Assembly (NCBI GenBank): GCA_002293045.1
Contig: DBCM01000069.1
Coordinates: 1 to 27,013, forward strand
Direction: 5' to 3'
DNA length: 27,013 nt
From: Flavobacteriales bacterium UBA958
Lineage (GTDB): Bacteria; Bacteroidota; Bacteroidia; Flavobacteriales_D; Crocinitomicaceae
The first letter of the stretch is position 1; every line of letters starts with the position of its first letter. The notes beneath the pieces were generated by a model, which was not told the DNA's origin, ran no database searches, and was given only the letters and a program-made list of their open reading frames with translations. Shown here one piece after another: positions 15,983 to 24,481 of this stretch. Position numbers and translations under genes: made by a program.

Positions 15983-18514
15983 TCATTCAAATACAACCTT
16001 CATTTCTACCCGACGGTTTTTGGCTCTTCCCTCCGCTGTGCTGTTGTCTGCAATAGGTTTTGTTTCTCCATAATACTGGATTACAAATCGCCCAATGTCG
16101 ATTCCTTTTGAAGACAAATAGGTTTTTACTGCCTCGGCTCGTTTCTTGGATAATATTAAATTCGAGGCATCATCCCCAGCATTGTCTGTATGCCCTGTTA
16201 TTTCCAATTTCCATGACGGTTTTTTCATTAATACACCCGCCAATTCATCCAGTGAATTAAACGACCCCGCTAAGATGATATCTTTTGCTACCTCGAATTC
16301 TAAATTGTCAAAGGCTGTTTTCAACACTTCAATTACTTCCTTCTCAATCACAGGACACCCTTTATTGCTTTTTGGTCCTGGAGTGTTCGGGCAATCATCG
16401 TCTTTATCGAGTAAACCATCATTGTCTGAATCTTTGTAAGGACAACCACCATTCTCCTTAGGTCCTGCTAATTGTGGACAGCCGTCTTCCTTGTCTAAAA
16501 TCCCATCGCTATCGCTATCGGGCCATGGGCATCCTTTATTTTCAATAGGACCTGCTACAAGCGGGCATTCATCGATAAAATCAAATAATCCATCGCTATC
16601 GGTATCAGGACACCCCTTGTTAACCCTAGATCCATAATTATCTGGACATAAATCTTCCAAGTCTGTGATGCTGTCATGGTCTCGATCAGGACACCCATTC
16701 ATGTAAAGTTCCCCCGCAATTGTGGGACATTGGTCTTTTGGGTCAATGATTTTATCGCCATCCGTGTCTGGACATCCCTTGAATTCAGCCAGACCAGTAA
16801 GGTCCGGACAATCGTCATATTTATCGATTATTTTATCTCCATCTCGATCTGGACAACCCTTGAATTCTTCGAGCCCGGGGTCATTGATGCAATCATCGCT
16901 CAAATCAGGAATCCCGTCTCCATCCGTATCTGGACATCCTTTAAAAGCCCAGAGGCCCGGCGTTTCAAGGCATTCGTCGACTTTATTGGAAACCTTATCT
17001 TTATCATCATCTTTTATCTCTCCATAAAGGATAGGAAGACGAAGGCCAGCAAACAATTCTAATCCTTTTACCTTTCCGCGGGCAAATAAGGGGCGGTAAT
17101 CTGTAACACCCACGGTCAAGGGCCCTAAACGTGTTGCAATTCCTGTTTTTAATCCACTGTATTTATTGTAGGATAAGGGAAGGTGAAGTCCGATGCCTGC
17201 AATGTCAAAACTTGGAGTAATACTGAATTGATTTGCAACTTTTACTTTGGTATCTGTTTTCTTACCAATCAAGTTAATCATACTGGTTGCATTAATATAA
17301 AATCCTTTCCAAATGTGATAGTCTACTTGAATACTAAATGCACTGGGGGTTCTCATGTAAAACGTAGATGAGGTGTCTTGCTGAGCAATCCATTCTTGGT
17401 TAGGCGCTTGAATTAAGGAGTCGATAATTTGGTCAAAGGCTTCCAAACTACTGGCGGATTCAAATACGGTTAAGTCGAAAGGGTTGCTTGAATTTACACT
17501 GAAATTTCTGCTTAATCCTCCTTTTTTGAAGCGCATTCCTCCGAGGTCTAAAAGGGATGCACCAATACGGAGCTTGTATTTGTTTTTATGCCGTGCCCAA
17601 ATCCCTGTTTTTCCATCCATATCATATTGATAGTGCTCATAATTTCCTCTCCATTCATACACCGCTCCGAGGTCTATTCCGTATCCGAAGTTTGAGGATC
17701 GGTTAAAGTAATTGGTTGAATTTCCTAAAAGTAATTCATCCAAATTTTCTGAATACCCGTAATTAAAATCGCCCTTTAGACGAAAGGATGTGTCTGAGTT
17801 TTTAAGATTGTATTCAAAATTATCGGTGTAAAAATAAGCTGCTGTGTTACCACTCAGTAGTTTAATAGACCCTCCAGCTTTTATAAAGTGCTCTTTTTTG
17901 TCGAGTATAATTTGCCCGTAATTAAACCCATATTCCGTCCATGTTAAGTGATTCAAATTTACAAGCTCTTCATTAAGGGCTTGATTCCAAAGTAGGGAAT
18001 AATCCAGCTCATTTTCTGCAAGAATTGCGAGTTTTGGGTCTAAATTGTCGATGTTGGTTATAGACCTTCCCCTGGCATAGAACCCAAGGGCAATGGTTGG
18101 GTTAATGTGAAAATTCAGGTTTAGCAGGTCTGCTTGCGTATTGCTGTAAAGACCGAGTGTTTTGGTAGAATTCAGGGCGTAATTTCGAACGATGAAGCGG
18201 TCTTGGAATGTAGAATCCGGTGTATCCCAATTATTGGGAGTTGGTTGGGTAAAGGACTTCGCCCACCAAGAACCCCCATTTCCTTGAGCACTGCGCATGG
18301 CTGTTGCGTCGAAGTATCCAAAATTTTGATAGGTATTTGTGTTTACCCCAGCCAAGGTTAAATCAAAAACAAACCGACCATCGACAAAGCTTGCCGGTTG
18401 TAGTTGGGTTCCCATGCTTCCCGCATAGTTACTGGTTGAAACTCCTAAATACGTTTGGCTAGTTCCCCATGTGAAGATACAAAGTAGAACAAAGAGGGTA
18501 TGTACAATTTTCAT
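15983..18514 (-). CDS. OmpA-family outer-membrane protein with thrombospondin type 3 repeats (DUF5723-like)
   Basis: The 843-residue protein has a signal peptide (1-19, ending WGTSQ). A long N-terminal part (about 20-490) rich in alternating aromatic strands resembles the DUF5723 beta-barrel region found in this phylum. About eight aspartate-rich calcium-binding repeats (about 500-723) follow, each with a GCPDxDxDxxxD core. The C-terminus is an OmpA peptidoglycan-binding domain (about 725-843; ITGHTDNAGDD, LSKKRAEAVKTYL, AKNRRVEMKV). It likely anchors the outer membrane to the cell wall. It starts 14 bp after the upstream exported-protein gene and so probably shares its transcript. The repeat region is a DNA-level tandem array of about 63-69 bp units, prone to copy-number change. 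Confidence 0.92.
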   Translation of the reverse strand: MKIVHTLFVLLCIFTWGTSQTYLGVSTSNYAGSMGTQLQPASFVDGRFVFDLTLAGVNTNTYQNFGYFDATAMRSAQGNGGSWWAKSFTQPTPNNWDTPDSTFQDRFIVRNYALNSTKTLGLYSNTQADLLNLNFHINPTIALGFYARGRSITNIDNLDPKLAILAENELDYSLLWNQALNEELVNLNHLTWTEYGFNYGQIILDKKEHFIKAGGSIKLLSGNTAAYFYTDNFEYNLKNSDTSFRLKGDFNYGYSENLDELLLGNSTNYFNRSSNFGYGIDLGAVYEWRGNYEHYQYDMDGKTGIWARHKNKYKLRIGASLLDLGGMRFKKGGLSRNFSVNSSNPFDLTVFESASSLEAFDQIIDSLIQAPNQEWIAQQDTSSTFYMRTPSAFSIQVDYHIWKGFYINATSMINLIGKKTDTKVKVANQFSITPSFDIAGIGLHLPLSYNKYSGLKTGIATRLGPLTVGVTDYRPLFARGKVKGLELFAGLRLPILYGEIKDDDKDKVSNKVDECLETPGLWAFKGCPDTDGDGIPDLSDDCINDPGLEEFKGCPDRDGDKIIDKYDDCPDLTGLAEFKGCPDTDGDKIIDPKDQCPTIAGELYMNGCPDRDHDSITDLEDLCPDNYGSRVNKGCPDTDSDGLFDFIDECPLVAGPIENKGCPWPDSDSDGILDKEDGCPQLAGPKENGGCPYKDSDNDGLLDKDDDCPNTPGPKSNKGCPVIEKEVIEVLKTAFDNLEFEVAKDIILAGSFNSLDELAGVLMKKPSWKLEITGHTDNAGDDASNLILSKKRAEAVKTYLSSKGIDIGRFVIQYYGETKPIADNSTAEGRAKNRRVEMKVVFE

Positions 18515-18528
18515 AGCAGCAGTTGGGG

Positions 18529-20703
18529 TTAAAAATTATATTGAATAATAAAATCATTGAGATAGGTTGTAATCGATGCACCATGCACGCCCATTGGGCT
18601 CACTTGAATCGATCGTTGGCAGGGCCTTTCTTCTTGATCTAACAAGCTGCCTTGCCAATTCCACAAATAGAGTTTATTTTCAAGCGCATCCCTAAGTACA
18701 AAAAGAGAGGGTGTTTGCACTGAAAGTACAAGTTCTGAAATTTCTGAGTGTGCAATTGTTTTTTTCCACCGTACGTTCCCGTCAATTACGAAGGCCATGG
18801 TTTTTCCGTCGTGGAACAATTGACCTTTTTCCGCGCTTAATATTATTTCACCACTGTATTTCCAATAGGAAGGAACTTGAATATCTCTGAATTTAGATCC
18901 AATGACTTCTTGCATACTTTTTGCCCCACGTTGCAAATAACCGGAACTTGTAAACGTAATGAAATCAGAAGGATTCGTTCGGAGGACTTGTCTTTTCCCG
19001 GTGGAATAATCCATGCTAAGCATTTGTTTATCCGTTTTGATCAGTAAGGTTTGTTTTCCTGTATTTGTTGTAATGGTCCACGAATCAATAGCCTCATTAA
19101 CGATAAAGCGTTTTAGGGCTTTACCAGTAACTGAAGCAAAAAAGTAAATTCCATCCTTTCCTTGAATTCCGAAGGCAGGCTGTTTATTAATTATGCATTG
19201 CATGGGTGGTCCCGTAAATGTTCCGTTTATGGTATATTGAGGCCGCCCCATTTTATCAATGACGTCGATGTGATTCTCGAATGGAAGTAGAATAAATTCA
19301 TTTTCAACATTCATTGAATTCAGTGCGGATGGACGATCACTCAGGCTCGTTGCTAAGGGTTTCCGCCACTTTAAACTTCCGTTTTTATATCCAACCAATG
19401 CTTGCTCAATTTCCATAACAACATTTCCTCTTCCAGACAACGCACAGAATGATAATACCGATGAACCCGGATTCATGGTAAAATAGTTTTTTGTTTCTTC
19501 GAGTTGTTTAGTGGAACTCTTGTCTCCGATTTTTCCCCACGTGGTTTCGATCAACCGATTTCCGATCCAACTTATACTGCGGTGGTTGTTTTTTCCGAGT
19601 GAACGGTACGATACCTGTTTGGGCAAGGGTACATCGAACATGGAAGACTCATCGCTTGTGGTAGTTATCGATTTCTGCATTTCCAATTCAAGCAATACTG
19701 CATCAAGTGCCGCCTCATCGGGCGTAAGAAAACCAAAGCCATCAATGCTGTAAGCGATTAATTGTTTAGCCTTAATCACCTCAGTTCCCTCTGTAATTAA
19801 GTTGTTAAAAGCGCTGCACACGGGGAAACTCTTGAACCGGCCCCGTTCTTGATTAGTTTCCTTCAGGCGATAGAAATCATTTAAATACGTGCTTAATCCG
19901 ATGTCTTGATTCATGTCGAATACCAGCACGGGTTGTTCTTCCACGCTAAGAATCACTAATCCTGTTTTAATCAACTTTTTGATGGGACTTATCTTGAACG
20001 TTTGATCCGTTTCAAGTAAATAGGTTCGCTCGAAAAATTGATAGGTTTTTGTTTTTTTCGGGATTAGATTTCCAAACAGGCTCAAGTCGTTAACCAACCT
20101 AGGCTTCTTTGATTTGATATCCGAGCTGGTATAACTAATTTTTAAATTGGGTTTATAATAAACATCCCGAATGGTTTGCTTGGGGTCAGTTAAATATACA
20201 ATGCTGTACGAGGATTGTGGATCTACAGGCCACGGAGCAAACTCACGCTCATCCTCCAGGGCTAATTCGTAGGAATACAAGAGTACTTCTTCCCCCCTAA
20301 ATCTTCCTAAAAATTTACCAAATTTGAAGGTGTTTGGTCCGGTAAGTTCGAAAGAGTAAATCCCGCGCTCAAAGGTTTTTTTTATTCGTTTGATCGACCA
20401 CTTTTCACGGGTTTTAAAGACCATTAGGCTTCTGTTCTTGCTGAGGTAAACCGTGGTTAGGTCTGCAATTTTAGGAATAAGAGACGCGTAAATGGTTAAG
20501 TTTTTTTGATTGCAATCCACTTCCAAATTCTCAAGATTGAAATCTCCCGGGTGATGAATAGCAACAATTAATTGGTCAGAGCTGGGGTTAAAAAGCGCCA
20601 AATACGATTTTTCATCAGAGGCATCTACAATCGAATAAAGTGCGAAACTTGACCATCCTGCTAACAAGGCTAGGAACGCGATGAACAAAAATTTTCTCAA
20701 CAT
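18529..20703 (-). CDS. Exported protein of unknown function, beta-propeller-like C-terminal half
   Basis: The 724-residue protein begins with a hydrophobic leader (LRKFLFIAFLALLAGWSSFAL), either a signal peptide or a single anchor. I do not recognise a family. The first 320 residues are rich in charged and aromatic residues. From about 370 the sequence shows recurring strand-turn patterns (VDVIDKMG-like, GKDGIYFFASVTGKALKRF, GKTMAFVIDGNVRWKK, ENKLYLWNWQGSLLDQEE) that look like PQQ/WD-type blades, each pairing a displayed value with a W or Y. No catalytic motif is visible. It is followed 14 bp later by the OmpA-family gene, which suggests an envelope role. A -7-like TAGTTTTG ends 5 nt before the ATG. 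Confidence 0.8.
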   Translation of the reverse strand: MLRKFLFIAFLALLAGWSSFALYSIVDASDEKSYLALFNPSSDQLIVAIHHPGDFNLENLEVDCNQKNLTIYASLIPKIADLTTVYLSKNRSLMVFKTREKWSIKRIKKTFERGIYSFELTGPNTFKFGKFLGRFRGEEVLLYSYELALEDEREFAPWPVDPQSSYSIVYLTDPKQTIRDVYYKPNLKISYTSSDIKSKKPRLVNDLSLFGNLIPKKTKTYQFFERTYLLETDQTFKISPIKKLIKTGLVILSVEEQPVLVFDMNQDIGLSTYLNDFYRLKETNQERGRFKSFPVCSAFNNLITEGTEVIKAKQLIAYSIDGFGFLTPDEAALDAVLLELEMQKSITTTSDESSMFDVPLPKQVSYRSLGKNNHRSISWIGNRLIETTWGKIGDKSSTKQLEETKNYFTMNPGSSVLSFCALSGRGNVVMEIEQALVGYKNGSLKWRKPLATSLSDRPSALNSMNVENEFILLPFENHIDVIDKMGRPQYTINGTFTGPPMQCIINKQPAFGIQGKDGIYFFASVTGKALKRFIVNEAIDSWTITTNTGKQTLLIKTDKQMLSMDYSTGKRQVLRTNPSDFITFTSSGYLQRGAKSMQEVIGSKFRDIQVPSYWKYSGEIILSAEKGQLFHDGKTMAFVIDGNVRWKKTIAHSEISELVLSVQTPSLFVLRDALENKLYLWNWQGSLLDQEERPCQRSIQVSPMGVHGASITTYLNDFIIQYNF

Positions 20704-20707
20704 GCCA

Positions 20708-20715
20708 CAAAACTA
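20708..20715 (-). promoter_or_regulatory. Candidate -7 element TAGTTTTG, possible leaderless start
   Basis: TAGTTTTG on the minus strand fits TAnnTTTG and ends 5 nt upstream of the ATG at 20703. A CTTG lies 21 bp upstream, close to the expected -33 spacing. Transcription would begin at or next to the start codon. Confidence 0.4.
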
Positions 20716-20777
20716 GGAGTATAGAGGTACTGAAAACAAGGAGCTAAAGAATCTAATGAACAATAGGCTGTTTATCG

Positions 20778-21398
20778 TCAATCGAAGAGTCTCCTTTGGC
20801 ATATTTCTCGAACAATTCCAAAGGTTTGTCGGTGCAAGGAACAAATTCCAAAGTTCTTAATGGCGTTGACATGTGATATAGTTGGGTATCCCTTGTTTGC
20901 ATGCCATTGATATTGAGGATATGTTTCATGCATCTCTTTCATGTAGGCATCTCGGGCTGTTTTTGCTAAAATTGAAGCCGCGGCTATGGATTGATATATT
21001 CCATCCCCTTTCACAACACAGGCGTGTGGAACTCGTTCATAGGGGGTGAATTTATTTCCATCCACGATGATGTATTCCGGGCGAATCCGCAATCCGTCGA
21101 GCGCCAAATGCATCGCTAAGATGCTGGCCTTCAAGATGTTGATTTCATCTATTTTTCGCTCATCGACAAATGCAATATGGTATGCAAGTGCTTCTGATTT
21201 AATGAGTTCTGCTAACGAGTTTCGTTGTTTTTCATTGAGTTTTTTGGAATCATTTAATCCGGGGATTGGAACCTTTAATACGACGGCTGCAGCCACCACA
21301 GGCCCGGCCAAGCAGCCCCGTCCAGCCTCATCACATCCAGCTTCGCTTGAATAACTTGATTTTGAAAAAAGTAACTCCTTGTTTTTTAAACGTTCCAT
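20778..21398 (-). CDS. rnhB: Ribonuclease HII
   Basis: The 206-residue protein cleaves the RNA strand of RNA-DNA hybrids and removes single ribonucleotides from DNA in the cytosol. The four metal-binding acidic residues are visible: Asp23 and Glu24 in GCDEAGRGCLAGPV, Asp113 in IIVDGNKF, and Asp132 in KGDGIYQSIAAASILAK. The GRG loop that recognises the ribose 2'-OH is also present, as is LNDSKKL at 49-54. Length is typical for bacterial RNase HII. The gene is divergent from the secreted-protein gene at 21429, with only 30 bp between the start codons. Confidence 0.97.
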   Translation of the reverse strand: MERLKNKELLFSKSSYSSEAGCDEAGRGCLAGPVVAAAVVLKVPIPGLNDSKKLNEKQRNSLAELIKSEALAYHIAFVDERKIDEINILKASILAMHLALDGLRIRPEYIIVDGNKFTPYERVPHACVVKGDGIYQSIAAASILAKTARDAYMKEMHETYPQYQWHANKGYPTISHVNAIKNFGICSLHRQTFGIVREICQRRLFD

Positions 21399-21428
21399 TT
21401 TTGCTAAATTCGCAATAAATTAATAATC

Positions 21429-21806
21429 ATGCGACATCTGTTCTTCACGATTTTTTTAACGGTAGGTGTGTTAAGTGTTGCACAGCAAATCACAGTAACA
21501 TCAAACTTAAGTTCCTCTGACATCAAAAAGGAGGCAAAACTCGGTCATTTTCAGTGGGTTTTCCCCGAAAAAACAACGGCAGAAAGCATTCAGAATACTG
21601 CCAAGTATTACACGGCCTCGTTTACATACACGTTTAATGAAACTACAAAAATGGTTGATGTGTACCCAATTAATGATTCAGAAGAGGTGCGTCGCGTAAT
21701 GTTGCGCTTCCTGGGTGCAAATCAAGTAAGTCAGGTCAAGGTAGGAGAGGAGTCTTATGAACTTTGGACATTCTTTGAATCATTCATGAAACACAATAAA
21801 GAGTAA
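21429..21806 (+). CDS. Small secreted protein, family unknown
   Basis: The 125-residue protein has a signal peptide (1-19, LFFTIFLTVGVLSVAQQ). The mature part of about 105 residues has no Cys and no motif I recognise; it looks alpha/beta, with SLEEV-like charged segments near the C-terminus. Its stop codon is one base before the ATG of the DUF4920 lipoprotein, so the pair is almost certainly co-translated and probably acts together in the periplasm. A weak -7-like TAAATTCG lies about 20 nt upstream of the ATG. Confidence 0.8.
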   Translation: MRHLFFTIFLTVGVLSVAQQITVTSNLSSSDIKKEAKLGHFQWVFPEKTTAESIQNTAKYYTASFTYTFNETTKMVDVYPINDSEEVRRVMLRFLGANQVSQVKVGEESYELWTFFESFMKHNKE

Positions 21807-21807
21807 T

Positions 21808-22278
21808 ATGAAGTCGGTTGGTGTTGTTTTTTTATTAGCGGTTTTAATCGGTTGTGCGAGCCTAAAACAGGAATATGGCATGGTTAAGGTTGATGAAACT
21901 GCTGCAATCAGCGTATCGGAATTAGTTGCACGAATGGATAAATCGAAGGACCCACAAACCGTAACCATCAAAGCGTCATTATCCGCCGTTTGTCAAAATG
22001 CAGGGTGTTGGGTGCAGGTCTCAAAACCGGATGAAAAACCGTTAATGGTCCGATTTAAAAACCATTTTACCATTCCATCGAAAACTCCTATTGGTACGGA
22101 GGCGTACATTCACGGGGTGGCTTATTGGGATACCGTTTCGGTTAAAGCGCTTCGACATTTTGCCGAAGATGCTGGAAAAAGCTTAGAAGAAATCAATAAA
22201 ATTACTCAACCAGAGTATAAGCTTAATTTCGAAGGAGACGGAATTAAATTGGTTTCCGAAAAAGGAAAAAATAAATAA
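21808..22278 (+). CDS. DUF4920 family lipoprotein
   Basis: The 156-residue protein carries a lipobox (LIGC, Cys16) after a short hydrophobic leader, so it should be anchored to a membrane facing the periplasm. The DUF4920 signature is clear: VCQNAGCWVQV at 61-71 with Cys62, Cys67 and Trp68, and a VSVKALRHFAEDAGKS segment with His117. The paired Cys and His suggest metal or redox chemistry, but no activity is established for the family that I know of. It starts one base after the previous gene. Its 3' end overlaps the convergent small membrane ORF by 35 bp. Confidence 0.9.
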   Translation: MKSVGVVFLLAVLIGCASLKQEYGMVKVDETAAISVSELVARMDKSKDPQTVTIKASLSAVCQNAGCWVQVSKPDEKPLMVRFKNHFTIPSKTPIGTEAYIHGVAYWDTVSVKALRHFAEDAGKSLEEINKITQPEYKLNFEGDGIKLVSEKGKNK

Positions 22279-22414
22279 CTCCTCCTGAAATCAGGCTTGT
22301 GAATAAGCCCCAAACCCAACTTGTGGGGAGAAACCAAGCCATTAAATTAATTGGAATTAATAGAATTGCCAAGAGATGAAATTTCCCCTGGTGTCCCTCG
22401 TCATTTAAATTCAT
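22244..22414 (-). CDS. Small two-helix membrane protein (56 residues)
   Basis: The minus strand reads ATG at 22414 to TAA at 22244. The product starts MNLNDEGHQGK, then has two hydrophobic segments (about 12-30, ending WFLP, and about 33-52, ending VIYFFLF), and ends RKPI. Its ATG lies inside the last codons of the cyclo-ligase gene (14-bp overlap), typical of translational coupling. It fills most of the otherwise empty 122-bp gap and overlaps the convergent DUF4920 gene by 35 bp. Two well-formed helices separated by a WGLFTS turn, with a positively charged C-terminus, argue against chance. I do not recognise the family. Confidence 0.6.
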   Translation of the reverse strand: MNLNDEGHQGKFHLLAILLIPINLMAWFLPTSWVWGLFTSLISGGVIYFFLFRKPI

Positions 22415-22982
22415 ATACTTTGGTTGGGGTAATTAAGTAATCTAGTGGAACATCAGTTTCGTCGTTTGGAATTTCTTCAATGGGCTCAAAAAAATTAAGT
22501 CCAATTTTGATTACTTCTGGTCGGCACAGTGCTAAATATCGGTCGTAAAATCCGCCGCCATATCCCAGGCGATTTCCCTTCAAATCAGCGTGTAAAAGGG
22601 GAATGAATATTACATCGAGCTCCATCGGTTCTATCGGAGTTTGTTTGTTAGACGGCTCAGGAATTTGAAATCGATTCAACAATAATTCTTCCCCCGGCCG
22701 AAATGGCACTTGTTCCATGGTTCCATTCAAAAAGTTGCTCACAGGAACAAATAAGTGATTGTCGGTTGAAAAATATTCTATGATGGGATCAGTATCTACT
22801 TCTCGTTGATTCTCGATGCTTAAAAAACATGAAATCCGTTGGTCGCTAAAACTAAATGTATGGTATAGTTGTTTAAAAATTTGCCTGGATTGATTACTAA
22901 TTTCATCAGGAGACAGGAGCATTCGTAACTGTTTTGCTTCTTGTCTTAGGTTAACTTTTGATTTTGGGAGTTCCACGGGCAC
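22401..22982 (-). CDS. 5-formyltetrahydrofolate cyclo-ligase (MTHFS)
   Basis: The protein converts 5-formyl-THF to 5,10-methenyl-THF using ATP, returning folate to one-carbon metabolism. The family signature RLGYGGGFYDRYL is at 138-150, with the ENQREVDT substrate-loop segment near 57-64 and a C-terminal VPLDYLITP. At 193 residues the length is normal. No ATG is available: the frame starts at GTG 22982, with a second GTG at 22976; both give a short extra N-terminus before KVNLRQEAKQLR. The gene is divergent from the DUF5777 cluster, 38 bp apart, and is followed by the overlapping small membrane ORF. Confidence 0.95.
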   Translation of the reverse strand: MPVELPKSKVNLRQEAKQLRMLLSPDEISNQSRQIFKQLYHTFSFSDQRISCFLSIENQREVDTDPIIEYFSTDNHLFVPVSNFLNGTMEQVPFRPGEELLLNRFQIPEPSNKQTPIEPMELDVIFIPLLHADLKGNRLGYGGGFYDRYLALCRPEVIKIGLNFFEPIEEIPNDETDVPLDYLITPTKVYEFK

Positions 22983-22994
22983 TGGTTTAATTAT

Positions 22995-23002
22995 TACATT
23001 TG
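22995..23002 (+). promoter_or_regulatory. Candidate -7 element TACATTTG of the DUF5777 cluster
   Basis: TACATTTG matches TAnnTTTG and ends 19 nt before the ATG at 23021, a spacing like that of other promoters in the window. The nearest upstream TTTG (22963-22966) is too distant (28 bp), so the -33 half is not supported. Confidence 0.45.
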
Positions 23003-23020
23003 ATGCATTAAACGATTCGT

Positions 23021-23917
23021 ATGAATTCTAAAATTACTTACTTTTTGTGGATGCTTGTTTTTTCGACGTCGTTCTATGCACAGAAAGATGATTCGGAAAT
23101 TACTGATGAACCGTTTGAGATTAAAACGTTTACCTCTTCGCGGATTATCTGTGGTCATTCGGTGGAGACGTTGCCTGCTCGCACGATGGACTTTAGAATC
23201 GAGCATCGCTTTGGCGATATGTTCGGTACAAACGGCGGCGCACAAAACATGTTTGGTTTTGATAACTTAGCGGATATCCGTATCGCCTTAGAGTATGGAA
23301 TAACCAAAGATCTTATGGTGGGTTTTGGAAGGGCAAAAGGAACAGCATCACCATACCGTTCTTTACTCGATGGCTTTGTTAAGTATCGGATATTAAGGCA
23401 AGGAAAGCAAAGTCCGATATCCTTGTCTGGAATTGCGGGTTCAAGCTTTACTTATATGACGGCATCGTCGGATATCGCTCAAGTCAGTCATTTCCCTAAA
23501 GTCAGTCACAGGTTTGCATACTTCACACAACTAAATGCGGCCAGGCACTTTGGAGAACGCGTATCCATGGCGTTGATGCCAACCTTCGTACACAGTAATT
23601 ATGTGGCTTCCAACGATCAAAATGATCTTTTCGCCTTGGGCGCAGCCATGCGCTTGAAATTAACAGGTCGTTTTGCTTTGATTGCAGAATACTACCATGC
23701 TTTTGCATCGAATGGATTTCGACCTAATGATATATACAAACAAAGTATGGCAATCGCCCTAGAGTGGTACACTTTTGGGCACAGTTTCACAATTAATATT
23801 ACCAACGCCCAAGGAATCGGTGAAACCCAGTTCATTCCTTACACGACCTCGGATTGGCTAAAGGGTCAGTTTCGGCTAGGTTTTTGCGTTGGTAGAAAAT
23901 TTGCATTTGAAAATTAA
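23021..23917 (+). CDS. DUF5777 family outer-membrane beta-barrel protein
   Basis: The 298-residue protein has a signal peptide (1-20, ending SFYAQ). The body shows alternating strands typical of a small outer-membrane barrel, with the DUF5777-type core RTMDFRIEHRFGDM (about 53-66), followed by DLMVGFGRAKG and a closing strand FRLGFCVGRKFAFEN. Proteins of this family are found in Bacteroidota near YceI and c-type cytochrome genes, as here. It is the first gene of a five-gene plus-strand cluster and has its own candidate -7 element. Its role is unknown; a channel or docking barrel for the downstream redox proteins is a guess. Confidence 0.88.
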   Translation: MNSKITYFLWMLVFSTSFYAQKDDSEITDEPFEIKTFTSSRIICGHSVETLPARTMDFRIEHRFGDMFGTNGGAQNMFGFDNLADIRIALEYGITKDLMVGFGRAKGTASPYRSLLDGFVKYRILRQGKQSPISLSGIAGSSFTYMTASSDIAQVSHFPKVSHRFAYFTQLNAARHFGERVSMALMPTFVHSNYVASNDQNDLFALGAAMRLKLTGRFALIAEYYHAFASNGFRPNDIYKQSMAIALEWYTFGHSFTINITNAQGIGETQFIPYTTSDWLKGQFRLGFCVGRKFAFEN

Positions 23918-23929
23918 TAAATATATGTT

Positions 23930-24481
23930 ATGAAAAAAGTGTTGTTACCCATCGTATACCTCGGACTTTTAGTGGCGTCTACCTCCCTTGTAATTGCTCC
24001 CACAGGAGACTTTGAAGTTACGGAAGGCCACTCCATTGCCTTTAAAAGTGCGGATCCCTCCGGAAAATTTACAGACATTACTGGGGATGTAACTTACGTC
24101 TCCGGCTCCCCCACGGAAGCCACATTTAATCTAAAAATTCCTGTAAATACCATCAGCACCGGGAATGGAATGATGAACAAGAAGGCATTAACAAAGGAGT
24201 GGTTTGAAGAAGAAACCTACCCAAATATAAAATTTAAGTCCACAAGCGTGACAAAAGATGAAAAAGGGGAGCTCCAGATCAAAGGAGATTTAACCATTAA
24301 AGGAACAACCAAGGAGTATACCATCCCTGCAAAAGTTTCGGGCAGCGCTTCAAAATACACCTTTAAAGGAACCTTTTATGTGAATCGCATCGATTTTAAA
24401 GTCGGCAAGAAAAGTGAAACCGTTCCAGATAAAATGAAAATTGTTTACGAACTACCAGTTAGTAAAAAGACAGACAAATGA
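23930..24481 (+). CDS. YceI family periplasmic protein
   Basis: The 183-residue protein has a signal peptide (about 1-25). The mature part is a lipocalin-like YceI beta barrel: GDFEVTEGHSIAFKS, NLKIPVNTISTGNGMMNKKALTKEW, YPNIKFKSTSV, KGDLTIKGTTKEYTIP and FKGTFYVNRIDF. Members of this family bind polyprenoids or other amphiphilic molecules in the periplasm. It begins 12 bp after the DUF5777 gene, and its stop overlaps the start of the next gene by 4 bp (ATGA), so the three are translated together. The ligand is not predictable from the sequence. Confidence 0.94.
   Translation: MKKVLLPIVYLGLLVASTSLVIAPTGDFEVTEGHSIAFKSADPSGKFTDITGDVTYVSGSPTEATFNLKIPVNTISTGNGMMNKKALTKEWFEEETYPNIKFKSTSVTKDEKGELQIKGDLTIKGTTKEYTIPAKVSGSASKYTFKGTFYVNRIDFKVGKKSETVPDKMKIVYELPVSKKTDK

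Noticed and set aside
16345..17015. Regularly spaced repeats resembling a CRISPR array
   Set aside because: The repeats are in frame, degenerate, 63-69 bp long and encode calcium-binding thrombospondin type 3 units; there are no constant repeats with unique spacers and no cas genes.
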